A program made the translations under genes and the position numbers. A model generated the notes under the pieces. The model did not search any database. It was not told the origin of the DNA and worked only from the letters and a program-made list of their open reading frames with translations. Positions 26,897 through 33,730 of a stretch of 36,835 bases of DNA are shown one piece after another (the stretch's first letter is position 1; each line of letters begins with the position of its first letter). The DNA comes from an uncultured Erysipelotrichaceae bacterium (lineage in GTDB: Bacteria; Bacillota_I; Bacilli_A; RF39; UBA660), in the NCBI GenBank assembly GCA_902767365.1, contig CACXGX010000097.1, positions 1 through 36,835 on the forward strand, written 5' to 3'.

Positions 26897-27727
26897 ATGA
26901 CTATTACACTAGATTTTGTTTTATCTGTTTTAAATAAAATTGTTGATATTTTATTAGTATGGTTAATGTTTTATTACATTTTAAAAAATATAAAAAATAA
27001 TGTTAAGTTGACATTATTATTCAAAGGATTAGTAATATTGCTTGTTTTAAAAGTAGCAGGTGATACTTTTAATTTGGTTACAATTGGATGGTTACTTGAA
27101 TATATAATTATGTGGGGACCTCTTGCAATTATTATTATTTTCCAACCAGAGATTAGATCGGTGTTGGAGCAACTTGGAAGAAGTCAATTACTTGGAAGAC
27201 ATAAAGTTTTGACTGTTGACGAAAGAGAAAAACTAATATATGAAATTGTTCAAGCAATGGATTATTTAAGAAAGTCAAAGATTGGAGCTTTAATTGTTTT
27301 AGAGCGTGATGTTAGTTTAAGTGATTATATAAATAAAGCTAAAAAGATATATGGAGATTTAAGCAGTGATCTTTTAATTGCCTTATTTTTCCCTAACAAT
27401 CCAATGCATGATGGGGGAGTAATTATTCAAGGTGATAGAATTAGTTGTGGTGGTGCTGTTTTTCCAACTAGTGGAAATGATAAAATTAGTAAAAGATTAG
27501 GTACGAGACATAGAGCTGCTTTAGGTATTAGTGAAGAAACAGATTGCATAGCACTTGTTGTTTCTGAAGAAACTGGAAGATTATCTATTGCAGTTAAAGG
27601 AGAGTTATATTACAATTTGTCACTTGATGATGTTAGAATGATGCTTGTTGATGAATTAAGACCAAAGAAAGAAACTGAAATAGGCGACGAGATTGACGAG
27701 GAAGAGATATATGAAGAAAATAAGTAG
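26897..27727 (+). CDS. cdaA: Diadenylate cyclase CdaA (DacA)
   Basis: Makes cyclic di-AMP from two ATP at the membrane. Residues 1-80 form three membrane helices. The DAC domain follows: SQLLGRHK, LIVLERDVSLSDYI, HDGGVIIQGD (DGG at 172-174) and GTRHRAALGISEETD (about 201-215). DGG and RHR are the metal/ATP-binding motifs of active diadenylate cyclases. At 276 residues it matches the usual CdaA length of about 273. AGGAGG precedes the ATG. The 3' end overlaps the cdaR-like gene by 17 nt, the classic cdaA-cdaR pairing. glmM, which usually follows, is not in the window. Confidence 0.95.
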   Translation: MTITLDFVLSVLNKIVDILLVWLMFYYILKNIKNNVKLTLLFKGLVILLVLKVAGDTFNLVTIGWLLEYIIMWGPLAIIIIFQPEIRSVLEQLGRSQLLGRHKVLTVDEREKLIYEIVQAMDYLRKSKIGALIVLERDVSLSDYINKAKKIYGDLSSDLLIALFFPNNPMHDGGVIIQGDRISCGGAVFPTSGNDKISKRLGTRHRAALGISEETDCIALVVSEETGRLSIAVKGELYYNLSLDDVRMMLVDELRPKKETEIGDEIDEEEIYEENK

Positions 27728-29063
27728 GACAATAGTTAATTTTTTTAAAGCAATAGTTAGGTTCTTTGATAAATGTTTAATAACTCCAATTACGAAGTTT
27801 TTTGTAAACATAATAGATTTCTTTAATAATAGAGGAAGTAAGTTTGAAAAAATCTTAATTAATAGACAGTCGTTAGTAATTATATCTTTAATATTTGCTT
27901 TAATTACTTTTTATGCAATAGATCAAAAACATATTTCACTTATTGATAATTCTGCGGAAGTATTATATGGCCAAAAAGTAAATGTTAATTATAATGAAGA
28001 ATTATATGTTGTTGAAGGTGTTCCTAAAGAAGTTGATGTAACTTTTGTTGGACGTAAGATGGATGTTTATCTTGCTAAGCAATATCCTTTAAATGGTGTT
28101 ACTTTGGATTTAACAGGATATACACCTGGTAGTTATTCTGTTGGATTTAAATATGAACAAAAGGTTCCGTCAGTAGAATATAAAGTTGATCCTTCAACTG
28201 TTAATATTAGAATATATGATAAAAATTCAGTAAATAAAGAAGTATCTACTGATATAATACATAAAGATAATTTGGATTCTAAGTTGAATATAGAAGGAAT
28301 TGTATTGGATAGAGATAATGTAATAGTAAAGGGTGCTTCTCATAGGTTAGAGGAAGTAGCTGTTGTAAAGGCAATTATAGATATTGATAAGATGAGCAAT
28401 ATTAAAGTTGGTACTATTCCAATGTATGAAGTACCTTTGATTGCTTATGATGCTGAAGGAAATAAGTTAGATGTTGAAATAGTCCCTTCTGTAGTTAATG
28501 CTTCTATTAAGATTTCATCTCCAAGCAAAGAAATCCCAATTAAATTAATGATAGAAGGAGAACTTGATGGAGTCGCAGTAAAATCTTTGAAATCTTCTGT
28601 TGAAAAAGTTACTGTTTATGGAAATCAGGAAACAATTAATACTATTGAAAGTTTACCAGTTTCAGTTGATGTAACTGGGGTTAAAGAAAATAAAACTTAT
28701 GAAATTAATTTGAGTAAGCCAACTGGTATTCGTGAAATAAGTGTTAAAAAGATAACTGTTAAGCTGGAAGTTGGCGGTATTATATCTCGTGATATTGAGG
28801 GAATACCAATAGATGCAATAAATCATGATGGATATTCTGTTCAAGTAATTGGTGAACAAAATAGAACTGTTACTGTTATTGTTAATGGTAGTGAAGATGT
28901 TGTTAAGAATATTGAACCTGCTTCTATAAGAGCTTATGTTGATCTTGCTGGATTAAGTGAAGGTGAACGTTTAGTAGAAGTAAAAGTAGAAGGAGATAAT
29001 TCGACAGTTACTTATACTCCAAGAGTTAAGGAAATTAGAGTTAAAATAACTAAAAACAAATAA
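27711..29063 (+). CDS. cdaR: YbbR-domain protein CdaR, regulator of CdaA
   Basis: A 450-residue protein with an amphipathic basic N-terminus (about 1-50), one membrane helix (about 53-70) and an extracellular part with several YbbR repeats of about 80 residues. Each repeat has the recurring pattern of a beta-rich unit such as PKEVDVTFVGRK...YSV...VDPSTVNIRIYDK. In B. subtilis and Listeria CdaR binds CdaA and adjusts c-di-AMP synthesis. I chose the ATG at 27711 because GAGGAAGAG lies 5-13 nt upstream; an upstream in-frame TTG at 27693 has less support. The overlap with cdaA suggests translational coupling. A bidirectional terminator follows in place of glmM. Confidence 0.88.
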   Translation: MKKISRTIVNFFKAIVRFFDKCLITPITKFFVNIIDFFNNRGSKFEKILINRQSLVIISLIFALITFYAIDQKHISLIDNSAEVLYGQKVNVNYNEELYVVEGVPKEVDVTFVGRKMDVYLAKQYPLNGVTLDLTGYTPGSYSVGFKYEQKVPSVEYKVDPSTVNIRIYDKNSVNKEVSTDIIHKDNLDSKLNIEGIVLDRDNVIVKGASHRLEEVAVVKAIIDIDKMSNIKVGTIPMYEVPLIAYDAEGNKLDVEIVPSVVNASIKISSPSKEIPIKLMIEGELDGVAVKSLKSSVEKVTVYGNQETINTIESLPVSVDVTGVKENKTYEINLSKPTGIREISVKKITVKLEVGGIISRDIEGIPIDAINHDGYSVQVIGEQNRTVTVIVNGSEDVVKNIEPASIRAYVDLAGLSEGERLVEVKVEGDNSTVTYTPRVKEIRVKITKNK

Positions 29064-29094
29064 AAATGTAACTAAAAAGTTACATTTTTTCTTT
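29063..29094. terminator. Bidirectional terminator between cdaR and the DUF378 gene
   Basis: AAAATGTAACT (29063-29073) and AGTTACATTTT (29078-29088) form an 11-bp stem around AAAA. A T-run follows on the + strand and an A-run precedes the stem, so it can serve both convergent genes. It overlaps the stop codons of both. Confidence 0.85.
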
Positions 29095-29292
29095 TCTTGA
29101 CAATTGTTCTATTAATAATCCAATATTTATAAGCCCAGCAATAGCTATTACAGTATATATTATTCTAGATATAATAGAATCATTACCATCAAATAGTGTT
29201 GCTACTAAATCTATTTTAAATAGGCCCACCATTCCCCAGTTTAATGCACCAATAATTGTTAAAAATAGGGCTATTGTTTGAAGTGTTTTCAT
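29080..29292 (-). CDS. DUF378 family small membrane protein
   Basis: The 70-residue protein matches DUF378 (YuzA-like). It has two membrane helices, with TIIGALNWGMVGLFKIDLVATLF between them and SRIIYTVIAIAGL in the second. ALNWG followed by an acidic loop is the family hallmark. On the minus strand an AAGGAGG site precedes the ATG. It is the only minus-strand gene I support. The function of DUF378 is unknown. It is divergent from the interrupted lipoprotein gene and convergent with cdaR. Confidence 0.88.
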   Translation of the reverse strand: MKTLQTIALFLTIIGALNWGMVGLFKIDLVATLFDGNDSIISRIIYTVIAIAGLINIGLLIEQLSRKEKM

Positions 29293-29388
29293 ATTTCCTC
29301 CTTTGTTAATATGTTATCCATATATTTGATAATTATTCGTAATATTAATTAAAGTAATTAATATAATTAATTGAGAAAAGGAGTTTAT

Positions 29389-29676
29389 ATGAAAAAGATA
29401 TTTTTATTTTTGATTGTTTGTTTATTATTTGTTGGATGTTCAAAAAGTAGTAAAGATAATATTATTGAAAATGTAACTAATAAGTTGGCGAACATGGATA
29501 ATTATAGGTTGAGCGGAACACTTTCTATTTCTAGTAATGATGATACTTATAATTATGATATAGTTGTTTCACATAAAGAAAAGGATGATTATAGAGTAAG
29601 CATAACTAATAAATCTAATAATCATGAACAAATAATCTTAAAAAGTAATGACGAGGTATATGTTATAACATGTTAA
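29389..29676 (+). pseudogene. 5' part of an interrupted LolA/DUF4367-type lipoprotein gene
   Basis: ATG at 29389 with AAAAGGAG at 29376-29383 starts a lipoprotein signal peptide with lipobox LFVGC (Cys near residue 20). The mature part, DNIIENVTNKLANMDNYRLSG, is the start of a LolA/YdcC-like beta domain. The reading frame is cut after VYVIT at the repeat TGTTATAACA (29661-29670) and runs into element DNA, ending in Cys-stop at 29676. The missing 3' part resumes at 33731 in the same frame. The 95-residue product could still be secreted as a short lipoprotein. The upstream TTG at 29371 is not the start. In its present form this is a disrupted gene, possibly reversibly so. Confidence 0.85.
29661..29670. 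repeat. Left attachment-site core (attL)
   Basis: TGTTATAACA is an exact copy of 33721-33730 and a perfect palindrome; here it extends to 12 bp (ATGTTATAACAT). It lies in the codons for VIT of the lipoprotein. The host flank is on the left and element DNA on the right. Confidence 0.8.
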
Positions 29677-29699
29677 AGTCTAATTTTTTACATATTTAT

Positions 29700-29724
29700 A
29701 GTGTATATCCTACACTCTTTTTTT
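29700..29724 (+). terminator. Terminator just inside the left end of the element
   Basis: AGTGTA (29700-29705) and TACACT (29711-29716) form a 6-bp stem with a 5-nt loop and a T7 run. It would stop transcription entering from the interrupted lipoprotein gene and so insulate the cargo operon. Confidence 0.65.
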
Positions 29725-29743
29725 ATTTAATTATCCTTTCTTA

Positions 29744-29772
29744 TTGACTAGATTTTATAATTATTCTAATAT
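29744..29772 (+). promoter_or_regulatory. Putative promoter of the cargo operon
   Basis: TTGACT (29744-29749), a 17-nt spacer and TAATAT (29767-29772) precede the first cargo gene. A perfect TATAAT at 29756-29761 also exists but has no matching -35. Confidence 0.45.
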
Positions 29773-29790
29773 ATAAGTGGGTGATAATGA

Positions 29791-31305
29791 ATGGAAGAAC
29801 AAGATTTATGGGAAAATTTTGTTGAGTTTAGTGGCGATAATAAATATTCTGCTGCTGCACTTATGGGCTTTTTAGATGCAAGTGGTGGTTCATTCACTAA
29901 AGAGGATATTGAACAAATAAAAGTAAATATGAAATCTCGCTATGAAGACACTTATAATTCGTTAAAAAATGCTAAAAGTGTTGATGAAGCTAGTGGAATA
30001 CTAGTTGATACTTTTGTTGACAAAGAAAATGAAAAAGCTGATTATAAATCATATATTTCATCTCGTGGTGGTTCGTATTATAGTACTTATAATAAGGCTT
30101 CATCTTCTTCACAAAATTCACAGGATTCTACAACTACAACTAATCAACCTACTCAACCTACTCAACCTACTCAACCTAATCTTTCTGATAGTACATCAAA
30201 TTCACTTTCTGATGAAACACTTGAAATTCATCCTAATAACTTAAATGATGTTTGTCAACAATGGGAAAAAAGTGTAGTTCAAGCAGATCTTAGTTCTATA
30301 AATGTAGAAGGAGCATTTTCTCCATTGACATCTGCAGGTGTTGGGGTAAGTTATATACCTACTTTGGCGACAGCCCTTAAAAAAATAGAGACTTCATTGT
30401 TATCTGCTAGTAAAATGATAAGTTCGGCAGTTGAAGAACAAGTTGGAGTTGATGATACATATAATAATAGAGTAACAGGTGGTAATTCATATAGTGGTGG
30501 AAACCAAGGTGGAAGAAATTCAGGTAATGGAGGAAATAATTTACCAAGTGGTGGAAATAATCCAACAGGTGGCGGTGATGATAAACCACCAACAGAACCT
30601 CCAACTGATGATCCTAAGAAGAAAATAAAAATTAATAAAAACTTTATTAATAAAATAAATACGCTTGATTCAGATTCTTATATAGCATTTATCACTGCTC
30701 TTGGATCAATTCTTAAAGGTAATAAGTCTGATTATTTAACAGATGAAGATAAAGCAGGAAAACTAAAGAAAAAGATTTTGGAATCTCCTAATATTGATGC
30801 TGATTTAAAGAAAATTATAAGTGAGATGGATGAAAATGAAATTCAAATTACATTAAAATCTTTAATTACTGAGAAAACTAAATTTTCTGATGTTACAAAA
30901 GAAATTATATATAACTATACTGAAGAATTAGTTCAAAGTTCTCTTGGGTTAACTCCTATGATTTCTAAAAATTCTGAATTTTTGAAACAAGTTGATGTTA
31001 TTTTTGATACACTTCAATCAACAATAAAAAGATCTGATAATATGGAAACTTTATTAAAAATATATGATGGTGATGTACCACAAGATAGTAAGAAAGAAAC
31101 AGCTGATTTTGTTCGTTCTGCTTTTGATACTATGGCAAAAAAATTAAATGTTAATACCTCTGACTTTTTTACAAATAATAGTTATAATGGTATAGTAATT
31201 GATCAAATGAAAGATTTATCTAAATCTCTTGGTTTCTTAAAAATGACTAATAATTGTCTTGGGGAAGAACAGTCTCTGAAGATATTTGATAGTATTATGT
31301 CATAG
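29791..31305 (+). CDS. Cargo protein with WXG/LXG-like helical segment and low-complexity linkers
   Basis: The 504-residue protein has no signal peptide. Residues about 7-100 resemble the start of phage-tail-lysozyme-like domains (YSAAALMGFLDASGG, then VDEASGILVDTF), but the region is short and the catalytic part is not evident. A Ser/Thr/Gln linker with PTQ repeats (about 103-140) follows. Residues about 145-222 are a helical segment resembling ESX-type secreted proteins (LNDVCQQWEKSVV, then LTSAGVGVSYIPTLATALKKIETSL). A Gly/Asn-rich linker (about 229-262) and a Pro/Asp stretch lead to a helical C-terminal domain (about 280-504) of unknown family. The gene heads an operon with two WXG100-size proteins, so I infer a secreted effector or structural partner. 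GTGGGTGA precedes the ATG. Confidence 0.55.
   Translation: MEEQDLWENFVEFSGDNKYSAAALMGFLDASGGSFTKEDIEQIKVNMKSRYEDTYNSLKNAKSVDEASGILVDTFVDKENEKADYKSYISSRGGSYYSTYNKASSSSQNSQDSTTTTNQPTQPTQPTQPNLSDSTSNSLSDETLEIHPNNLNDVCQQWEKSVVQADLSSINVEGAFSPLTSAGVGVSYIPTLATALKKIETSLLSASKMISSAVEEQVGVDDTYNNRVTGGNSYSGGNQGGRNSGNGGNNLPSGGNNPTGGGDDKPPTEPPTDDPKKKIKINKNFINKINTLDSDSYIAFITALGSILKGNKSDYLTDEDKAGKLKKKILESPNIDADLKKIISEMDENEIQITLKSLITEKTKFSDVTKEIIYNYTEELVQSSLGLTPMISKNSEFLKQVDVIFDTLQSTIKRSDNMETLLKIYDGDVPQDSKKETADFVRSAFDTMAKKLNVNTSDFFTNNSYNGIVIDQMKDLSKSLGFLKMTNNCLGEEQSLKIFDSIMS
30145..30180 (+). repeat. 9-nt tandem repeat encoding QPT
   Basis: CAACCTACT is present in three full copies followed by a CAACCTAAT variant, all in frame, giving QPTQPTQPTQPN in the first linker of the cargo protein. 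Copy number could vary by slippage. Confidence 0.7.
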
Positions 31306-31315
31306 AGGTGATAAT

Positions 31316-31624
31316 ATGTTAGATATATTAAGAATAAATTATAAAAAAGTATATGATACAGGATTGTATTATAAGTATATTTCTGAAATACTAGAATGTA
31401 AAAAAGAAGAGTTAAAAGCAATATCAAGTAATATTCAAGATTCTTGGAAAGGTGTTGATAGCCACAACTTTTTGGTTTCTTTTAACAATCATATTGAAGA
31501 ATTAAATTACTTAATTGAGTTTTTAGATAATGATTCATCTGTACTTAAGGGATGTGCATTGGATCATAATTCTACTGATTCTAAATTTGCTGAAAATATG
31601 AAAAGAAGTGATATTGATGAATGA
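31316..31624 (+). CDS. WXG100-like protein (WKG motif)
   Basis: The 102-residue protein is helical, with a WKG turn at residues 44-46 between two predicted helices (about 18-42 and 50-75). That matches the size and layout of ESAT-6/WXG100 proteins secreted by type VII systems. It has no signal peptide. The C-terminus (FAENMKRSD) is charged; I do not see a clean YxxxD/E export signal. I chose the ATG at 31316 because GAGGTG at 31305-31310 is just upstream, although a longer frame begins inside the previous gene. It overlaps the next gene by 8 nt. No EssC/EccC-type ATPase is in the window, so export would depend on host machinery elsewhere. Confidence 0.6.
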   Translation: MLDILRINYKKVYDTGLYYKYISEILECKKEELKAISSNIQDSWKGVDSHNFLVSFNNHIEELNYLIEFLDNDSSVLKGCALDHNSTDSKFAENMKRSDIDE

Positions 31625-31961
31625 TGAAAAAAAAATAGTTACTGAAAAGAATTGGAGTCATTTGGACATTAATACAGAACGATTACTTGTTGAAATTGAT
31701 AAAATTGAAAAAATTAAAACTACATTAATTGAATTAAATAAACAAGTAAATAATAGAACAGATATGTTAAAAGATTATTGGATTTCTCGTACTTCTGAAA
31801 CTGTATTTAGTAGTTTCCCTTCTTTTTATAAAGCATTGGAAAAAGTATGCGATGAATTAAATGGTGATATTGAATTCTTAAGAAGTAGAGTTAAACAAGG
31901 TTACGAAGTTAATAACGAAAATACTAATAAAAAAATTGATGAAGAGATTGCTATTGAATAA
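31617..31961 (+). CDS. WXG100-superfamily-like protein (WIS motif)
   Basis: The 114-residue protein has two predicted helices (about 20-50 and 60-95) joined by YWIS (residues 54-57), a W-x-S variant of the WXG turn. The second helix holds FPSFYKALEKVCDELNGDIEFLRSR, as in the paired partner of ESX-type heterodimers. The start is uncertain: the ATG at 31617 overlaps the upstream stop by 8 nt, and an in-frame GTG at 31608 is also possible. I infer that it pairs with the WKG protein just upstream, because such proteins are often encoded as adjacent pairs. A strong terminator overlaps its stop codon. Confidence 0.55.
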   Translation: MNDEKKIVTEKNWSHLDINTERLLVEIDKIEKIKTTLIELNKQVNNRTDMLKDYWISRTSETVFSSFPSFYKALEKVCDELNGDIEFLRSRVKQGYEVNNENTNKKIDEEIAIE

Positions 31962-31988
31962 GCTTTATTTAAAAATAAAGCTTTTTTT
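31960..31988 (+). terminator. Rho-independent terminator after the cargo operon
   Basis: AAGCTTTATTT (31960-31970) and AAATAAAGCTT (31973-31983) form a 10- to 11-bp stem followed by a T-run. It separates the cargo operon from the recombinase unit. Confidence 0.85.
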
Positions 31989-32033
31989 GTGGAATAATTA
32001 TATTTTTTAGCATATATTTTATCGAGGTGGATT

Positions 32034-32138
32034 ATGAATAAAGACTATAAAGTTAATCATTTTTTTGATGATAATGGGGAATCTATTGATATATTATTTA
32101 GCAATTATTTATTATCTTTTCTAGATAATGATGAATAG
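32034..32138 (+). CDS. 34-residue ORF upstream of the recombinase
   Basis: The ATG at 32034 is preceded by GAGGTGG (32024-32030) at ideal spacing, and a possible TATATT -10 lies at 32013-32018. The product is acidic and partly helical (FDDNGESIDILFSNYLLSFLDND). It ends 10 nt before the TTG start of the recombinase, which has no ribosome binding site of its own. Translation of this ORF may therefore feed the recombinase. Small ORFs beside serine recombinases can encode regulators or directionality factors; that role is a guess here. Confidence 0.55.
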   Translation: MNKDYKVNHFFDDNGESIDILFSNYLLSFLDNDE

Positions 32139-32148
32139 TGATATTTAA

Positions 32149-33720
32149 TTGAATAATTTTAACGTTGGAATTTATTTAAGATTATCTAGGGAAGATGAGA
32201 AATTGGGTGAGAGTAGTAGTATTTCTACTCAAAGAGATTTATTGCTAAATTATATTAAAGAGAATAATTTATTTTTTGTTGATGAATATGTCGATGATGG
32301 GATTTCTGGAACGACTTTTGATAGAAAAGGTTTTAATCGTATGATTAAAGATTGTGAGAATAAAAAAATAAATATGATTATTACTAAAGATACGTCTAGA
32401 CTTGGACGAGATCATATTGAATTTGGGTATTATGTAGAAAGATACTTTCCAGAACATAATATTAGATATGTTGCTGTTAATGATGGTATCGATACATTTA
32501 ATAGTAATAATTCTGCAAATGATATGTTGGTTTTTAAAAGTGCTTTTAATGATATGTATGTGAAAGATATTTCTAATAAATTGAGAAGTTCTTTATATGT
32601 GAAGAAAAAGAATGGTTTATTTGTAGGGTGTTATGCTCCATATGGGTATAAAAAAAGTGAAAATGATAAACATAAATTAGAGATTGAACCTGATTCAGCA
32701 GAGGTTGTTAAAAGAATTTTTAATATGTTTATTAATGGTTATAGTGTATCAAAAATTTGTGATATTTTAACAAGTGAGCATATTAAGACTCCAAGTATGC
32801 ATAAAAGAATGAAACTTGGTCAAAAAAATATACAATATGGAGTATGGTCCACAAGAAGTGTTGATAGTATTTTAAAAAATCCTACTTATATGGGAAATTT
32901 AACTCAATGTAGACAAAAGAAGGTTAATTATAAGTCAAAAAAAAGAATTAATAATAAGATAGAAGACTGGATAGTTGCAGAAAATTCTGTAGAACCAATT
33001 GTTAGTAAAGAAGTTTTTAATCTTGCAAATGATATGTTTAAATCTAATAAAAATCGTAGTTATAAAGGTAATGGTGTTACTAATAAATTATTATTTAGAG
33101 GACTTATTTATTGTAAAGATTGCCATCATACAATTGGATTTAGAGAATATCATCAGCAAACGCAAAAAAATGGACTAGTTCATAGAATATATGGTAATTG
33201 CAATTACTGGCAAAAAAGAAAAAGGCAAGGAGTATGTACTCCTCATTCTATTAAATATGAAATAATAGAAAAACTTGTATTAAAAGACTTAAAAACAATA
33301 TTTAACTTATATTTAGATGAAAATAAAGTTATAAATAGTTTTATTAATTCAGATAAATTGCATAGTAAAAAAGATAATGAACATAGTATTTATTTGATTG
33401 ATCAAGAAATTGATAATATAAATAAAAAAATAGAAATGTGTTATAAAGATAAGTTAGATGGTATTGTATCTTTAGATATTTTTAAAAAAACTTATAGTGA
33501 TTATCTTATAGAAATTGATAGATTAAATAAAAATAAGGAAGAATTAAATAAAATACAAGTTAATAATAGCGATTATTATATTGAAAAAATAAAAAGTATT
33601 ATAAAGTTAAATAATGTATCAAGGGCGTTTATTAGTTTATTTATAGATAAAATAGAAATTGATGAAAATGAAAATATTGATATCTATTATAAATTTAAAG
33701 ATTATACTTTGGTAAGTTAG
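32149..33720 (+). CDS. Large serine recombinase (integrase/excisionase of the element)
   Basis: The 523-residue protein has the serine-resolvase catalytic domain at residues about 5-150: GIYLRLSRED with the nucleophile Ser in the LSR motif, SISTQRD, YVDDGISGTTFDR, and TKDTSRLGRDHIEFG. The recombinase domain (about 165-280; GLFVGCYAPYGYKK, NPTYMGNL) is followed by a zinc ribbon (CKDC near 323-326, GNCNYW, GVCTP) and a coiled coil (about 395-470). This is the TndX/Bxb1-type architecture for single-site integration and excision. The start is TTG at 32149; a TAA directly precedes it, so no earlier start exists. No Shine-Dalgarno is evident. The stop codon touches the right attachment core. Confidence 0.92.
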   Translation: MNNFNVGIYLRLSREDEKLGESSSISTQRDLLLNYIKENNLFFVDEYVDDGISGTTFDRKGFNRMIKDCENKKINMIITKDTSRLGRDHIEFGYYVERYFPEHNIRYVAVNDGIDTFNSNNSANDMLVFKSAFNDMYVKDISNKLRSSLYVKKKNGLFVGCYAPYGYKKSENDKHKLEIEPDSAEVVKRIFNMFINGYSVSKICDILTSEHIKTPSMHKRMKLGQKNIQYGVWSTRSVDSILKNPTYMGNLTQCRQKKVNYKSKKRINNKIEDWIVAENSVEPIVSKEVFNLANDMFKSNKNRSYKGNGVTNKLLFRGLIYCKDCHHTIGFREYHQQTQKNGLVHRIYGNCNYWQKRKRQGVCTPHSIKYEIIEKLVLKDLKTIFNLYLDENKVINSFINSDKLHSKKDNEHSIYLIDQEIDNINKKIEMCYKDKLDGIVSLDIFKKTYSDYLIEIDRLNKNKEELNKIQVNNSDYYIEKIKSIIKLNNVSRAFISLFIDKIEIDENENIDIYYKFKDYTLVS

Positions 33721-33730
33721 TGTTATAACA
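33721..33730. repeat. Right attachment-site core (attR)
   Basis: TGTTATAACA directly follows the recombinase stop codon and precedes the resumed lipoprotein reading frame (CCT ACC CTA...). It is identical to the left core at 29661-29670. Confidence 0.8.

Larger units (their letters stand above)
29661..33730 (+). mobile_element. Minimal serine-recombinase integrative element (about 4.06 kb) carrying WXG100-like cargo
   Basis: The element spans from one copy of TGTTATAACA (29661-29670) to the other (33721-33730). Removing one copy plus everything between rejoins the lipoprotein gene in frame. Contents in order: a terminator that stops host transcription, a promoter, a three-gene operon (504-residue protein and two WXG100-size proteins), a terminator, a 34-residue ORF, and a large serine recombinase whose stop codon abuts the right repeat. 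A recombinase gene next to its attachment site is usual for this class. Relaxase, replication, phage structural and antibiotic-resistance genes are absent. Base composition resembles the host, so transfer is inferred from structure, not composition. Confidence 0.88.

Noticed and set aside
29661-33730. Conjugative transposon or prophage remnant
   Set aside because: No relaxase, coupling ATPase, replication, capsid, terminase or tail gene is present; only a recombinase, a small ORF and the WXG-like operon.
29661-33730. Insertion sequence with target-site duplication
   Set aside because: The enzyme is a large serine recombinase, there are no terminal inverted repeats beyond the palindromic core, and the recombinase abuts the core, as for site-specific integration.
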